A stretch of 64,000 bases of DNA. Source: an uncultured Phycisphaerales bacterium (GTDB taxonomy: Bacteria; Planctomycetota; Phycisphaerae; Phycisphaerales; UBA1924). Below are positions 18,068 through 28,036 of the stretch, piece after piece (positions within the stretch are counted from its first letter, which is position 1; every line of letters begins with the position of its first letter). A model generated the notes under the pieces. The model was given only the letters and a program-made list of their open reading frames with translations, did no database searches and was not told where the DNA came from. The position numbers and the translations under genes are program-made. Location: the NCBI GenBank assembly GCA_903929885.1, contig CAIYWI010000126.1, positions 34,475 to 98,474 on the forward strand. Reading direction: 5' to 3'.

Positions 18068-18508
18068 TCACGGGCCCGGTCGGAGGATGTCGAACAGACT
18101 TTCGACCATCCCCTTGCTCTCGATGTCCCACGTGGCCCAGCGGACGCCGGCGACCGCCGCACATCGCTCGACGCTGTCTCGCACGAAGGATGCACACGGC
18201 TTGGTGAAGAGGCGAACGACCGCCGCTGCGTCGAGAGGCACGCAGATCCGAGGCGTGCGAGGATCGGGGATGACGTACGCCTCCGGCGCGGCTCCGCACG
18301 CCGCCTCGTAGGTGAAACTCCATCGCCAGATGCCCAGCCAGCGCAGGTGCTCTTCGAGCGAGCCGCCGGCCACCAGACGTGCACGAGCCGCGTCGGTGGC
18401 CGGTCGCAGCGAGCGTGGCAGGGCGTCGAGCAGGTCGTCAGCGGTGGGCGTGCGAAAACGGTCCGACCATGGCTGAGCGACTGAGAGTGGATGTTCGAGT
18501 GTTTTCAT
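18068..18508 (-). CDS. Unknown protein, 146 residues
   Basis: I do not recognise the family. The protein is soluble, without signal peptide or membrane helices. It has a Trp-rich centre (LRWLGIWRWSFTYEAACG), a strand with IPDPRTPRICVPLDAAAV and an ending RWATWDIESKGMVESLFDI. The coding signal is supported by length, steady GC-rich third positions and codon phase against the DUF72 gene. The ATG at 18508 was chosen over longer options because MKTLEHP opens a plausible N-terminus. It is divergent from the aminotransferase at 18748. Confidence 0.5.
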   Translation of the reverse strand: MKTLEHPLSVAQPWSDRFRTPTADDLLDALPRSLRPATDAARARLVAGGSLEEHLRWLGIWRWSFTYEAACGAAPEAYVIPDPRTPRICVPLDAAAVVRLFTKPCASFVRDSVERCAAVAGVRWATWDIESKGMVESLFDILRPGP

Positions 18509-18747
18509 GGAGCGTTCCGCCGGAGATCCCGAGAGAGGCATCCTCCGAACTGGCGGGAGCCGCACCTGCCACACTGTTATACCAGATCGAATCCTCGGAT
18601 GCACGCCCAAATGCGATTCAGGCCGCCGAACCCGGGGTGGTTCGGGCATCCATCCCCGATCCGGGTGGTGCGTTCGGGGTTTTGGAGGAGCCCCCGGGTC
18701 TGGCTGCGGATTGGTCCGCGTGAAGGCCCTTTCCCGATAATGGAGGC

Positions 18748-19944
18748 ATGTCCGTCAAGGAAATTCCGCTCTCCCGTCCCGACATCACCGACCTCGAGGA
18801 GCAGTTGGTGCTCCGCACGCTGCGTTCGGGGCGGCTCTCGATCGGCCCGATGGTCGAGCAGTTCGAGAAACTCGTGGCGGCGCAGAGCCAGTGTCGCTAC
18901 GGCGTGGCCGTCAACTCGGGCACGAGCGGCCTTCAACTCGTCCTCCAGTCGCTCAACATCGGACCCGGCGACGAGGTCATCACGACGCCCTTCTCGTTCA
19001 TCGCCTCGGCCAACTGCATCCTGACGGTGGGGGCCACGCCCGTCTTCGTCGACATCGACCCCGTCACGCTCAACATGGATCCCGCCCGAGTCGAGGCGGC
19101 CATCACGCGTCGCACCAAGGCCATCATCGCCGTCGAGACCTTCGGCAACCCGGCCCACATGGACGCCTATGCGCAGATCGCCGCACGCCACGAGATCGCC
19201 ATGATCGAGGACTGCTGCGAGGCCCTGGGCGCGACCCTCAAGGGCCGCCCAGCCGGCCACTTCGGTCGCGTCGGCGTCTTCGGGTTCTACCCAAACAAGC
19301 AGATCACCACCGGCGAGGGAGGCATGGTCGTCACCGACGACAGCCGCATCGCCGAGATGTGCCGCTCGCTTCGCAATCAAGGTCGCCCGCTGCCGGCCAA
19401 TCTCGGCGCCACGCCTCCGCTCGAGCAGGTCGTCGGCGGGACGCCCATGGGCAGTTGGCTCCGTCACGAACGACTCGGGTACAACTTCCGACTCTCGGAG
19501 ATCAACGCCGCCCTCGGCGTCGCCCAGATGCGACGCCTCGACGAGATCCTCCAGAAACGTCAGGATGTCGCCAACCTCTACTTCGCCCGGCTTGCCGGCA
19601 ACCCGCACCTCATCCTGCCCACCGTGCTTCCGGGCACGACCATGAGTTGGTTCGTCTTCGTCGTGCGGCTGGCCCCCAGCTATCGCGCCGAGGAACGCGA
19701 CCGCGTCATCAGCGGCCTCCGCCGCCAGGACATCGGGACGGCCGATTACTTCCCCTGCATCCACCTGCAGCCCTTCTATCAGGAACGCTTCGGGTTCCGG
19801 CCCGGCATGTTCCCCATCGCCGAGAGCGTCGCCCAACGCACCTTCGCCTTGCCCTTCCACAATCACCTCACCGCCGCCGAGGTTGATATCGTCGGCCAGG
19901 CGCTCGACGTGCTGATCGGCCAGGAAAACCTGACAAGGGCCTGA
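18748..19944 (+). CDS. DegT/DnrJ/EryC1-family PLP sugar aminotransferase
   Basis: The 398-residue enzyme transfers an amino group to keto-sugar nucleotides, as in surface polysaccharide or modified-sugar synthesis. The opening IPLSRPDITDLEEQLVLRTL and GVAVNSGTSGLQL are typical. IEDCCEALGA precedes the PLP lysine K184 in FYPNKQITTGEGGMVV, and the later YNFRLSEINAALGVAQ matches the family's substrate loop. ATG 18748 sits directly before the family N-terminus. No other sugar-nucleotide gene is adjacent, although an epimerase lies at 22.8 kb. The precise sugar cannot be predicted. Confidence 0.9.
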   Translation: MSVKEIPLSRPDITDLEEQLVLRTLRSGRLSIGPMVEQFEKLVAAQSQCRYGVAVNSGTSGLQLVLQSLNIGPGDEVITTPFSFIASANCILTVGATPVFVDIDPVTLNMDPARVEAAITRRTKAIIAVETFGNPAHMDAYAQIAARHEIAMIEDCCEALGATLKGRPAGHFGRVGVFGFYPNKQITTGEGGMVVTDDSRIAEMCRSLRNQGRPLPANLGATPPLEQVVGGTPMGSWLRHERLGYNFRLSEINAALGVAQMRRLDEILQKRQDVANLYFARLAGNPHLILPTVLPGTTMSWFVFVVRLAPSYRAEERDRVISGLRRQDIGTADYFPCIHLQPFYQERFGFRPGMFPIAESVAQRTFALPFHNHLTAAEVDIVGQALDVLIGQENLTRA

Positions 19945-20090
19945 CGGAACGCCCCTCCAACGACGTCGGGCCTCGCCGCGACGGAAAGTTCGCCTTCCAT
20001 GCGGGCCCGAAACGTCAGGGGGTGCCCGCGCCGCCTTGACCCGACCGGGCGCGGTTTCTACCATCCAGACCCGCTCGAAAGGACGTTGTC

Positions 20091-20366
20091 ATGCCCAGCA
20101 TCTGCCAGTTCACCGGAAAGAAGACCTCCCGCGGCATGAAGCGCGCGTGGCGCGGCCAAGCCATCAGCAAGGGCGGCTTCGGCCTCAAGCCCACCGGCAT
20201 CACCCGCCGCACCTTCAAGCCCAACCTGCAGGAGATCGTCGCCGTCGTCGATGGCGTCCAGACCCGCGTGAAGGCGTCGGCCAAGGCCATCCGCACCGGC
20301 TTGGTCGTCAAGCCGCTCAAGCGGAAGTTCGGCTACACCCGCCAGCAGAAGGCCGCCCAGGCCTGA
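20091..20366 (+). CDS. rpmB: 50S ribosomal protein L28
   Basis: The 91-residue protein is L28 of the large ribosomal subunit. The ICQFTGKKTSRG start and the RRTFKPNLQEI core (about residues 40-50) match the family, and the VKASAKAIRTG and VKPLKRKFGY segments match the C-terminal half. A purine-rich AAAGGA precedes the ATG at 20091. The usual zinc-binding cysteine pairs are not present, only C5, so this is a zinc-independent form. It stands alone, not in a larger ribosomal operon, and is followed by a strong terminator 93 bases downstream. Confidence 0.92.
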   Translation: MPSICQFTGKKTSRGMKRAWRGQAISKGGFGLKPTGITRRTFKPNLQEIVAVVDGVQTRVKASAKAIRTGLVVKPLKRKFGYTRQQKAAQA

Positions 20367-20459
20367 GCGGCGTCGGCCCGCTCGTGGCGACCATCGCCCG
20401 CCCCTGGCAGGGCGTTCGGTTCGGATCGGCACGAGAACATCTCGACCAGCTCCCCCCAC

Positions 20460-20491
20460 GGAAGCGTCCGCAAGGACGCTTCCCTTGTTTT
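20460..20491 (+). terminator. Intrinsic terminator after rpmB
   Basis: GGAAGCGTCC and GGACGCTTCC form a perfect 10-base-pair stem closed by a GCAA tetraloop, followed by CTTGTTTTTG. This is a textbook Rho-independent terminator for plus-strand transcription. Confidence 0.9.
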
Positions 20492-20552
20492 TGTCGCGAT
20501 GCTCTTGGTCGACCCGGTTTCTTGACCTGTCGGCCGTTTGCCGATCGTGATT

Positions 20553-20571
20553 CATCGTTCTCGGAACGATG
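20553..20571. promoter_or_regulatory. Perfect 8-base inverted repeat, possible operator
   Basis: CATCGTTC and GAACGATG are separated by TCG. There is no T-tract, so it is not a terminator. It lies between the rpmB terminator and the start of the secreted protein gene at 20734, where a transcription-factor site would be expected. Confidence 0.35.
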
Positions 20572-20733
20572 CCGCGTCATCGCTGTCCGATAGCGGCACC
20601 GGTCCGCCGAAAATGCGGCGGTCTTCGCGCGTTTCTTCACCGACCGGCGTGACCTGCGACCGCATCGCGGTAGCATGAACTCGTGCGGCCGGTCCGTCGT
20701 GGGGCCGGTCGGCGCTCCGAGGAGAGAGGAGTC

Positions 20734-21450
20734 ATGAAACCCCGATTCGTGCTCGCAAGCGGCGGCAACGCCGCGGCTGTGATGTTGGCCGGCCTCGTCT
20801 CGGCCTGCGCGGCGACCGCCGCCGTCGCCCAGGTGTCGCCGTGGTTGCCCTTCACCGGGGGCGATGCCGAGTTCAACGCCCTGACCGACAACGCTCAGCG
20901 TGTCCAAGGGGCGGCCGAAACACGCATCGGCAGCCGCACCGACGCGGGCGCATGGGAACTGGGCATCTGGCGGAGCATCCCCTCGGGCCCCTTCCTTTCG
21001 ATCGGGCAACTGCCTCGGGTCAACGCCCAGACCCTCGACTTTGCACTCACCTATGACGGCGACGTGTCGCTGTCGTGGCGAGTGGGCAGCCGCTCGGTGA
21101 CGACCACGCAACTCGGCGGTCGCTTCACCGACATCTTCATCCGCGTCCAGTCGGCCGGCAACGGCTCGATCGCCCTGTCCTCCTTGCAGTTCAATGGGGC
21201 CGGGCCGACGGCGCAACTGGTCGCCTCGGGCGCCGGCACCGTCAACTACCTGCGCCTGTCCAATGGCTCGCTCCCGTTCGGCGCCTTCGAGATCCGCGGG
21301 TTCGAGACGCTTTCGTGGGTGGCCAACGACCCGCCGGTCAACAGCGCGGTCAACGCCCAGTTCAGGTTCACCAACATCATCCCGAGCCCGGGCGCCTGTG
21401 TCGTTGGGTGCTTGGCTGGTGCGATGGCGCTGCGGCGACGGCGAGGGTGA
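20734..21450 (+). CDS. Secreted protein with PEP-CTERM-like C-terminal anchor
   Basis: The 238-residue protein has a long signal peptide (hydrophobic core about residues 14-31, cleavage near AVAQ). A single beta-rich domain with no recognised enzymatic motif follows. The extreme C-terminus is a short tripartite tail: IPSPGACVVG, a small-residue hydrophobic stretch (CLAGAMAL) and RRRRG. This resembles the PEP-CTERM/choice-of-anchor signals common in Phycisphaerae, which a dedicated sortase-like enzyme processes in the best-known systems. A strong GGAGAGAGG lies before the ATG. Confidence 0.65.
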   Translation: MKPRFVLASGGNAAAVMLAGLVSACAATAAVAQVSPWLPFTGGDAEFNALTDNAQRVQGAAETRIGSRTDAGAWELGIWRSIPSGPFLSIGQLPRVNAQTLDFALTYDGDVSLSWRVGSRSVTTTQLGGRFTDIFIRVQSAGNGSIALSSLQFNGAGPTAQLVASGAGTVNYLRLSNGSLPFGAFEIRGFETLSWVANDPPVNSAVNAQFRFTNIIPSPGACVVGCLAGAMALRRRRG

Positions 21451-21619
21451 ACTTCGGCGCCTTTGGTCGGGCCACTGTGCATCAAGGATTCGGGCGGTTC
21501 GGGCCGATGGTCCCTCCGTGACGGCGGCAGCAGGCTCCGGGCGTGCAACACGCGAGGAGCCACCGCGTTACAGTTCTTGGAGACCCAGGGTGGCCCTGCC
21601 CTGCACGGAGGACCCGATC

Positions 21620-22519
21620 ATGCATCATGTGAGCACGATGGTCGCGAGCGTGACGCTGCTGCTTGCAGCCGCCGGCGGCGCCTTGGCCCAAGACGCCAAG
21701 AATCCCGACGAGCAACCCCTGCGCGGCCCGTCGGTTCGCGACGACACCGTGCCCGGGGAGAGTCGGCGTTTCACCGGAGCGGCGCAGCGTCGCAAGGATG
21801 CCGTGGGCGCGAACATTCCGCAGCGCATCTTCGCCCGCGCGATCGATTCGCTTCGAGGCGAGAAGGCCGATCCGACCATCCGGCTCGCCCAGGATCAGGC
21901 CGCCCAGATCGCCAAGATCGAACGTGACCTGCGTGCCAGGCAGATGGCGTTCATGCGGGATCACCGCGAGGAACTCGCCGAGCTGCGCAAGTCCGCCACG
22001 CCCGAGTTGCGCCGTCGCCTCGATCAGTTGTTGCCAGGTTCCGCCGGCGCCAGGGCTCGCCAAAACGCCGAGGCGCCCGGCGCCGATGAGCCGCCGTCGC
22101 GAGCACCCGCAAGCAAGCCCACGGACGATCAGAAACCCATGGACGGTTCCGATGCCATGATGCGGGACGGAGCGGTCGCGCCCGAATCCATGCGAGAGCG
22201 GCTCGTCGCCCTCATCGAGGCGGCCCCCAAGACCGAGGACGTGCACGGCAGCATCTGGGCGATCCTGACGCCCGCGCAACGAGAGCACGTCGAAAAGCAG
22301 ATCGAACGCCTGAAGGCCGAAACCGCATCGAGGCGGTCGGACGCCAAGGACGCGCGTCCGGCGGGTCAGGCCCCGGCCAAGTCGCCCGACGGCGCCGCTC
22401 CGCCGCAGGGCGCCAAGCCCGATCTCTCCAATCTCCCGCCGCGACTCCGCGAGCGATGGGAGTCGATGACTCCCGAGCAACGTGCGGAAGCCATCAAGCG
22501 GCTCAAGAGCGGCGGCTGA
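21620..22519 (+). CDS. Secreted, highly charged helical protein of unknown function
   Basis: The 299-residue protein has a signal peptide (VTLLLAAAGGALAQ, residues about 10-24) and no other membrane segment. The mature part is dominated by charged helices (DQAAQIAKIERDLRARQMAF; MRDHREELAELRK), with low-complexity Ala/Pro/Lys linkers. Two short repeats of the type LTPAQREHVEKQ and MTPEQRAEAIKRL look like the LTxxQ motif of Spy/CpxP-type periplasmic chaperones. The resemblance is weak and the overall length exceeds that family. The ATG at 21620 is chosen for the signal peptide. Confidence 0.55.
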   Translation: MHHVSTMVASVTLLLAAAGGALAQDAKNPDEQPLRGPSVRDDTVPGESRRFTGAAQRRKDAVGANIPQRIFARAIDSLRGEKADPTIRLAQDQAAQIAKIERDLRARQMAFMRDHREELAELRKSATPELRRRLDQLLPGSAGARARQNAEAPGADEPPSRAPASKPTDDQKPMDGSDAMMRDGAVAPESMRERLVALIEAAPKTEDVHGSIWAILTPAQREHVEKQIERLKAETASRRSDAKDARPAGQAPAKSPDGAAPPQGAKPDLSNLPPRLRERWESMTPEQRAEAIKRLKSGG

Positions 22520-22637
22520 TGCCGCGGGGTCGCGTCGTTCTATTCGGTTGGTGATGTTCGCACGACGTTCGCAACCGCTATGGGTGAACCTGCGGCCGTT
22601 CAAGAGCCCAAAGTGAATGTTTTTTGAGCTTTTGTCT

Positions 22638-22686
22638 GATAATTTGGGGCCTTTGGTCCAACCACGGTCCGATATCGCGGTATACT
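22638..22686 (+). promoter_or_regulatory. AT-rich promoter-like region
   Basis: Two -10-like boxes, GATAAT at 22638-22643 and TATACT at 22681-22686, stand out in otherwise GC-rich DNA. Neither has a clear -35 at 17 bases, so this is a weak candidate. Transcription from the second box would run straight into the terminator-like hairpin at 22709. Confidence 0.3.
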
Positions 22687-22708
22687 CCCCAGATCTCTCT
22701 CTCCTCCA

Positions 22709-22747
22709 GCGGGGCGCTGTCACGAATGGCGCCCTGCTTTATTTTTC
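22709..22747 (+). terminator. Intrinsic terminator-like hairpin
   Basis: GCGGGGCGCT can pair with GGCGCCCTGC (ten pairs, two of them G-U) across a short loop, followed by TTTATTTTT. It lies 190 bases after the secreted-protein stop and about 70 bases before the epimerase start. It may end the upstream transcript or attenuate the downstream one. Confidence 0.65.
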
Positions 22748-22815
22748 AACTGACGGCGTGCACAGGGTTCCTCGTGCGGATGACAGCGAGGGGCCTTGCC
22801 CGATAGGATCGATCC

Positions 22816-23802
22816 GTGTCCAACGACTCCCTTCGAGGGCCCGTCCTGCTGACGGGCGCGGCCGGATTCATCGGCTCCCACGCGGCGTGTGCCCTGCTCT
22901 CGCGAGGCATCGAGGTCGTGGGGATCGACAACTTCGACCCGTTCTACCCCCGCGGCATCAAGGAGGCCAACCTGCAGGCGGTGCACGCCGCGGGTGGTCG
23001 CTTCACCTTCGTCGAAGGCGACATCTGTGATGGCCCGCTCGTCTCGTCGCTCCTGAACGATCATCGCGTCGCCGCCGTGATTCATCTGGCGGCCAAGGCC
23101 GGGGTGCGGCCCAGCATCGTCGATCCGCCGGGATATGCCCGGGCCAACGTGCTGGGCACGTCGGTGGTCCTCGATGCGGCCCACCGCGCCGGATGCGAGC
23201 GGGTGGTGGTCGCGTCGTCGAGTTCGGTCTATGGCAATGCGCCGGTGGCCCCCTTCCACGAGGAGATGGATGTCGACGCCCCCATCAGCCCCTATGCCGC
23301 GACCAAGCGGGCCTGCGAACTGATCTGCCGCACGCATCACCATCTCACGCGTCAGCCCGTGGCGTGCCTGCGGTTCTTCACGGTGTACGGCCCCAGGCAG
23401 CGGCCCGACCTGGCGATCAGCGCGTTCATGCGCAAGATCGCGGCGGGCGAGACGCTGCAGGTCTTCGGCGACGGGTCGACCAGTCGCGACTACACCTTCG
23501 TGACCGACATCGTCGCGGGCATTCTGGCGTCGCTCGAGCGGATCCCCGCGCACGGCTACCGCGTCTGGAACCTGGGCAACTCCTCGCCGGTGACGCTCTC
23601 CGCGATGATCGAGGCGATCGAGGGGGTGGTGGGCCGCAAGGCGGTCGTGGAACGCATGGCCATGCAACCCGGCGATGTCGAGCGCACGTGGGCCGACCTC
23701 GCCCGATCCACCCGCGAACTGGGCTACCTGCCCGCGACACCCTTTGTCGAGGGCCTCGAAGCCCAGTGGCGAGCGATGTCTCGAGCCATGTCGCGAGCGT
23801 GA
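22816..23802 (+). CDS. NAD-dependent epimerase, UDP-glucuronate 4-epimerase-like
   Basis: The 328-residue extended short-chain dehydrogenase/reductase has the nucleotide loop TGAAGFIGS (residues 13-21) and the acid that binds the adenosine ribose (GIDNFDPFYPR). The SSSSVYGN segment and the catalytic pair Y160/K164 (SPYAATKRAC) complete the active site. The YPRGIKEANL stretch after the first strand resembles UDP-glucuronate 4-epimerases, which make UDP-galacturonate for surface polysaccharides; dTDP-glucose dehydratase is less likely. The start is GTG at 22816, just before the Rossmann strand. It converges with the metallopeptidase gene, only four bases separating the stops. Confidence 0.85.
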   Translation: MSNDSLRGPVLLTGAAGFIGSHAACALLSRGIEVVGIDNFDPFYPRGIKEANLQAVHAAGGRFTFVEGDICDGPLVSSLLNDHRVAAVIHLAAKAGVRPSIVDPPGYARANVLGTSVVLDAAHRAGCERVVVASSSSVYGNAPVAPFHEEMDVDAPISPYAATKRACELICRTHHHLTRQPVACLRFFTVYGPRQRPDLAISAFMRKIAAGETLQVFGDGSTSRDYTFVTDIVAGILASLERIPAHGYRVWNLGNSSPVTLSAMIEAIEGVVGRKAVVERMAMQPGDVERTWADLARSTRELGYLPATPFVEGLEAQWRAMSRAMSRA

Positions 23803-23806
23803 TCGC

Positions 23807-25900
23807 TCAGCAACCCGCTTCCCACGTCAAGAAGAACGCGCCGACGTCGTCGCCGTCGATGCCTCCATCGGCATTGATGTCGGCGGTCTCGTCGCCCGTC
23901 TCCCACAGGCCGAAGAAGGCGTCGATGTCCGCGCCGTCGACGCCGCCGTCGCAGTTGATGTCGGCCCCGCACAACGACACGAGCGCGGATGTGGTGGTCA
24001 CGCTCGCCGTGCCGCCGCATTCGCCGGAGATGATGCACCGCACGGCTCGCCCGTTCACGCTCGCGCTGCCCCGCCACGCCGGCGAGAGGGACGTGAGCAC
24101 GAGGGTGGGGGAGGCGGCCCCCGACGCGACCGCGACCGAAGCGTCGCCGACGAGCACGGGGCCGTCGGTGACGGCTCTCCAGCCGCTCGGCGCGGAAAGA
24201 TCGCGCACTTCCCAGCGGTAGCCCAGGGCGCCGCCGCCCGAGGCGACGACGGACACCTCGACCGGGCCTGCAGGGCAGGTGGTGACCGAGGCGGGTTGCT
24301 GGTCGATGATGGGGGCGCCCCCTGTGACGGCGAGGGTGAGCGACTGCGGGGTGCCCTGCGTCGTCACGACGCCGCAGGGCGAATAGACCATGACGTCCCA
24401 TCGATCGTTGTGGTTGGGGGAGGCGACCACATGGGTGGCGTTGGTGGCGCCGTACACGCGAGCCCCGTTGCGGAACCACTGGAAGCGAAGTTCGGTCCCG
24501 GTGGCGACCGCCGCCAGCGTCACGGGGGTTCCGACGCAGACGGCGCCGGCGGGCGTGACGGAGGTGGAGGCGAGCAGAGGCGATTCCAGCTGAGTGCTGC
24601 AGGTGAGGCCGTTGACGTAGGCGGACATGCGTTCGATGACGCGGGGGCCGAAGGTCATCTGCATGTTGCGGATGCCGCCGCTGCACGTGTGGCAGTACGA
24701 CATGATCGTTCCGGTCAGGGCCGAGGCGACGGCGCAGTCCTGGGTGCCGTTCTCGCACGCGGAACTGGTGGTGCGCAGCCCGCACCCGTCGATGACGGGG
24801 CTGTACGCGCAGGAGTTGTGGGTGTGCTCGCTGCCGAACTGGTGGCCCCACTCGTGGGTGACGACCATGAGATCCCAGTTGGAGTCGTTGTCACGGATCG
24901 GGAACGGGAAGCCGCCCGCGAGATTGGCGCTCACCGCGTAGCCGTTGTTGTTCGAGCATGCCGCCCGCAGGTACGCGATCCCGCCGCCCAGCGAGCGACC
25001 GCTGAGCATGTGCGCCGAGGCACGCGTCACCGAGCCCATGTTGGTCCGCCAGTGCGACCGGAACTGCGAGAGTTGGTCGGAGGTGTTGGCCGCGTCCCAC
25101 GGATCGGTCGTCGACCATGTCCGCAGATAGGAGATCCGCAGGCCCATGCCGATCTCGCGCGTGTAAATGACGTTCGAGGCGCCGACGAGGATCACCGCGT
25201 AGTCGGCCGCGTTCTGCGCGCCGCCGGCGATTCCGGCGAACTCCTGGTCGCTGTCGATGGCCACGCGGAAGGCGCGACAGGCCACCCGCGACGTGTACGT
25301 CGGCTCGTCGGCGGTCGGCGGCGGCGTGACGTCGTCCTCGGGCGCCACTTCGCCGGCGCAACTCGGGGGCGCCAACGCGCCGACGACCTCGAGCATGCCT
25401 TGCTCATAGGAGAGCGCGAGCGGGCCGTCCGTCCAGGGACGGGTCGCGATCAGGTGCGTCACGCCTCCGATGGTGATCCACCCCTGCGCCTGCGTGGGCG
25501 AAAGGCCCAGGAAGACGTCCGATCCTTCCACGCCGGGCACGCTCCCCGCCCAGAGCGAGACGGTGGTGGCCAGCGGCCGCTCCACGCCTCCCGCCTCGAC
25601 TGTCACGATCCTCGCGTCGTCGGCGAGCACGTCGACCCGGCGCAACTCCGCCACCACGGTGGCGTCGGGCCCCAGCGGCAGTTCGACGGTCGCGATGTTG
25701 CCGGCCTCGGACATGATGGACACCGCGACGGGATCGATGCGATGAGCGGCGGCCCAGCCAGGGACCAGTCCGCGTCCCTGCGACGCGGCCAGCGCCGCGG
25801 GCGACAGCGGGCGATGCACGATGTCGTCGAGCGATGCCGCGCGGGCGAACGAGCACGCGAGCGACGAGGCGACGAGCAGGCGGAGGATGTCGAGGGTCAT
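23807..25900 (-). CDS. Secreted zinc metallopeptidase with GC-type dockerin-like tail
   Basis: The 697-residue protein has a signal peptide (residues 1-22) and a propeptide-like domain. A reprolysin-like catalytic domain with zinc site H349-E-x-x-H353-x-x-G-x-x-H359 follows, with the Met-turn GTIMSYC downstream. Then come an Ig-like segment (AVATGTELRFQWFRNG) and a second domain of the same type. The last 54 residues hold two calcium-loop repeats, each with D-x-N-x-D-G-G-x-D-G-x-D, and end in WEAGC. The tail matches the trypsin-like protease and subtilase further on, suggesting a shared sorting or docking route. Substrate is unknown. Confidence 0.88.
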   Translation of the reverse strand: MTLDILRLLVASSLACSFARAASLDDIVHRPLSPAALAASQGRGLVPGWAAAHRIDPVAVSIMSEAGNIATVELPLGPDATVVAELRRVDVLADDARIVTVEAGGVERPLATTVSLWAGSVPGVEGSDVFLGLSPTQAQGWITIGGVTHLIATRPWTDGPLALSYEQGMLEVVGALAPPSCAGEVAPEDDVTPPPTADEPTYTSRVACRAFRVAIDSDQEFAGIAGGAQNAADYAVILVGASNVIYTREIGMGLRISYLRTWSTTDPWDAANTSDQLSQFRSHWRTNMGSVTRASAHMLSGRSLGGGIAYLRAACSNNNGYAVSANLAGGFPFPIRDNDSNWDLMVVTHEWGHQFGSEHTHNSCAYSPVIDGCGLRTTSSACENGTQDCAVASALTGTIMSYCHTCSGGIRNMQMTFGPRVIERMSAYVNGLTCSTQLESPLLASTSVTPAGAVCVGTPVTLAAVATGTELRFQWFRNGARVYGATNATHVVASPNHNDRWDVMVYSPCGVVTTQGTPQSLTLAVTGGAPIIDQQPASVTTCPAGPVEVSVVASGGGALGYRWEVRDLSAPSGWRAVTDGPVLVGDASVAVASGAASPTLVLTSLSPAWRGSASVNGRAVRCIISGECGGTASVTTTSALVSLCGADINCDGGVDGADIDAFFGLWETGDETADINADGGIDGDDVGAFFLTWEAGC

Positions 25901-26105
25901 GGGCGGTGTGGAGCTTGGAGACTCGGGGAGGCCGGCACGTCCGAGAAGCCGACGGGCTGGCGTGATGCGTTCATTGATTCGTCACGATCGGGCGGAACGT
26001 TGCATCGCCTCGCGCAGGTTGGTCGCAAGCGTCGGCGAGCGAGCGTGAACGCGTGCGCCGCCGCCGCATTGCCGCCGGAGGAGGCCCGGCGGGGTGAAAA
26101 AAGAC

Positions 26106-26131
26106 AAGGCCCGGGTCGAGACCCGGGCCTT
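26106..26131 (-). terminator. Intrinsic terminator for atpA
   Basis: On the minus strand AAGGCCCGGGT and ACCCGGGCCTT form a perfect 11-base-pair stem with a 4-base loop, followed by GTC and a run of six T. It lies about 25 bases after the atpA stop. Confidence 0.9.
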
Positions 26132-26155
26132 GCGAGCGTTCGAATCAGGAGCGGA

Positions 26156-27730
<1,575 letters not shown>

Positions 27731-28036
27731 GTCTTGGACCCTTGGCTTGGTGTTGGTCTCGCGCACGATCGACGCCGCCGTCGCCCGTTCGGACCCGCCC
27801 CCCTGTGCCCGTGGAATCGGGCGGAGCGGGAGGCAAGGGTAGGTGACACCCCTCCCGCGGGGAAGCCCCACGGTCCCGGAACGATGCCCTCGCCTCCCCG
27901 TCACGACCTTCGATGCGAACAAACGGCGTACGTGCGGCCCCTCGTCGCGCACCCTTGGTGCGGCCGATGTACCACCCGTCGACGCAGGCCGCGACCCGGA
28001 CACCCTGACGAATACCATCCTCGACCCGCCCCTCCC
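27731..28036. promoter_or_regulatory. Shared divergent region between atpA and the TPR glycosyltransferase
   Basis: This 306-base gap lies between two divergent starts and must hold promoters for both. I see no canonical -35/-10 pair; the sequence is GC-rich and contains no coding frame of note. On the atpA side CCAAGGGTCC precedes the GTG start as a weak ribosome-binding site. Confidence 0.4.

Larger units (their letters stand above)
20367..20733. other. Intergenic region between rpmB and the secreted protein gene
   Basis: This 367-base gap holds the rpmB terminator, a perfect 8-base inverted repeat at 20553-20571 and a TTGACC at 20522-20527 that could be a -35 element, though no convincing -10 follows at the right spacing. 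A GGAGAGAGG ribosome-binding site precedes the ATG at 20734. No gene is seen in it. Confidence 0.5.
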
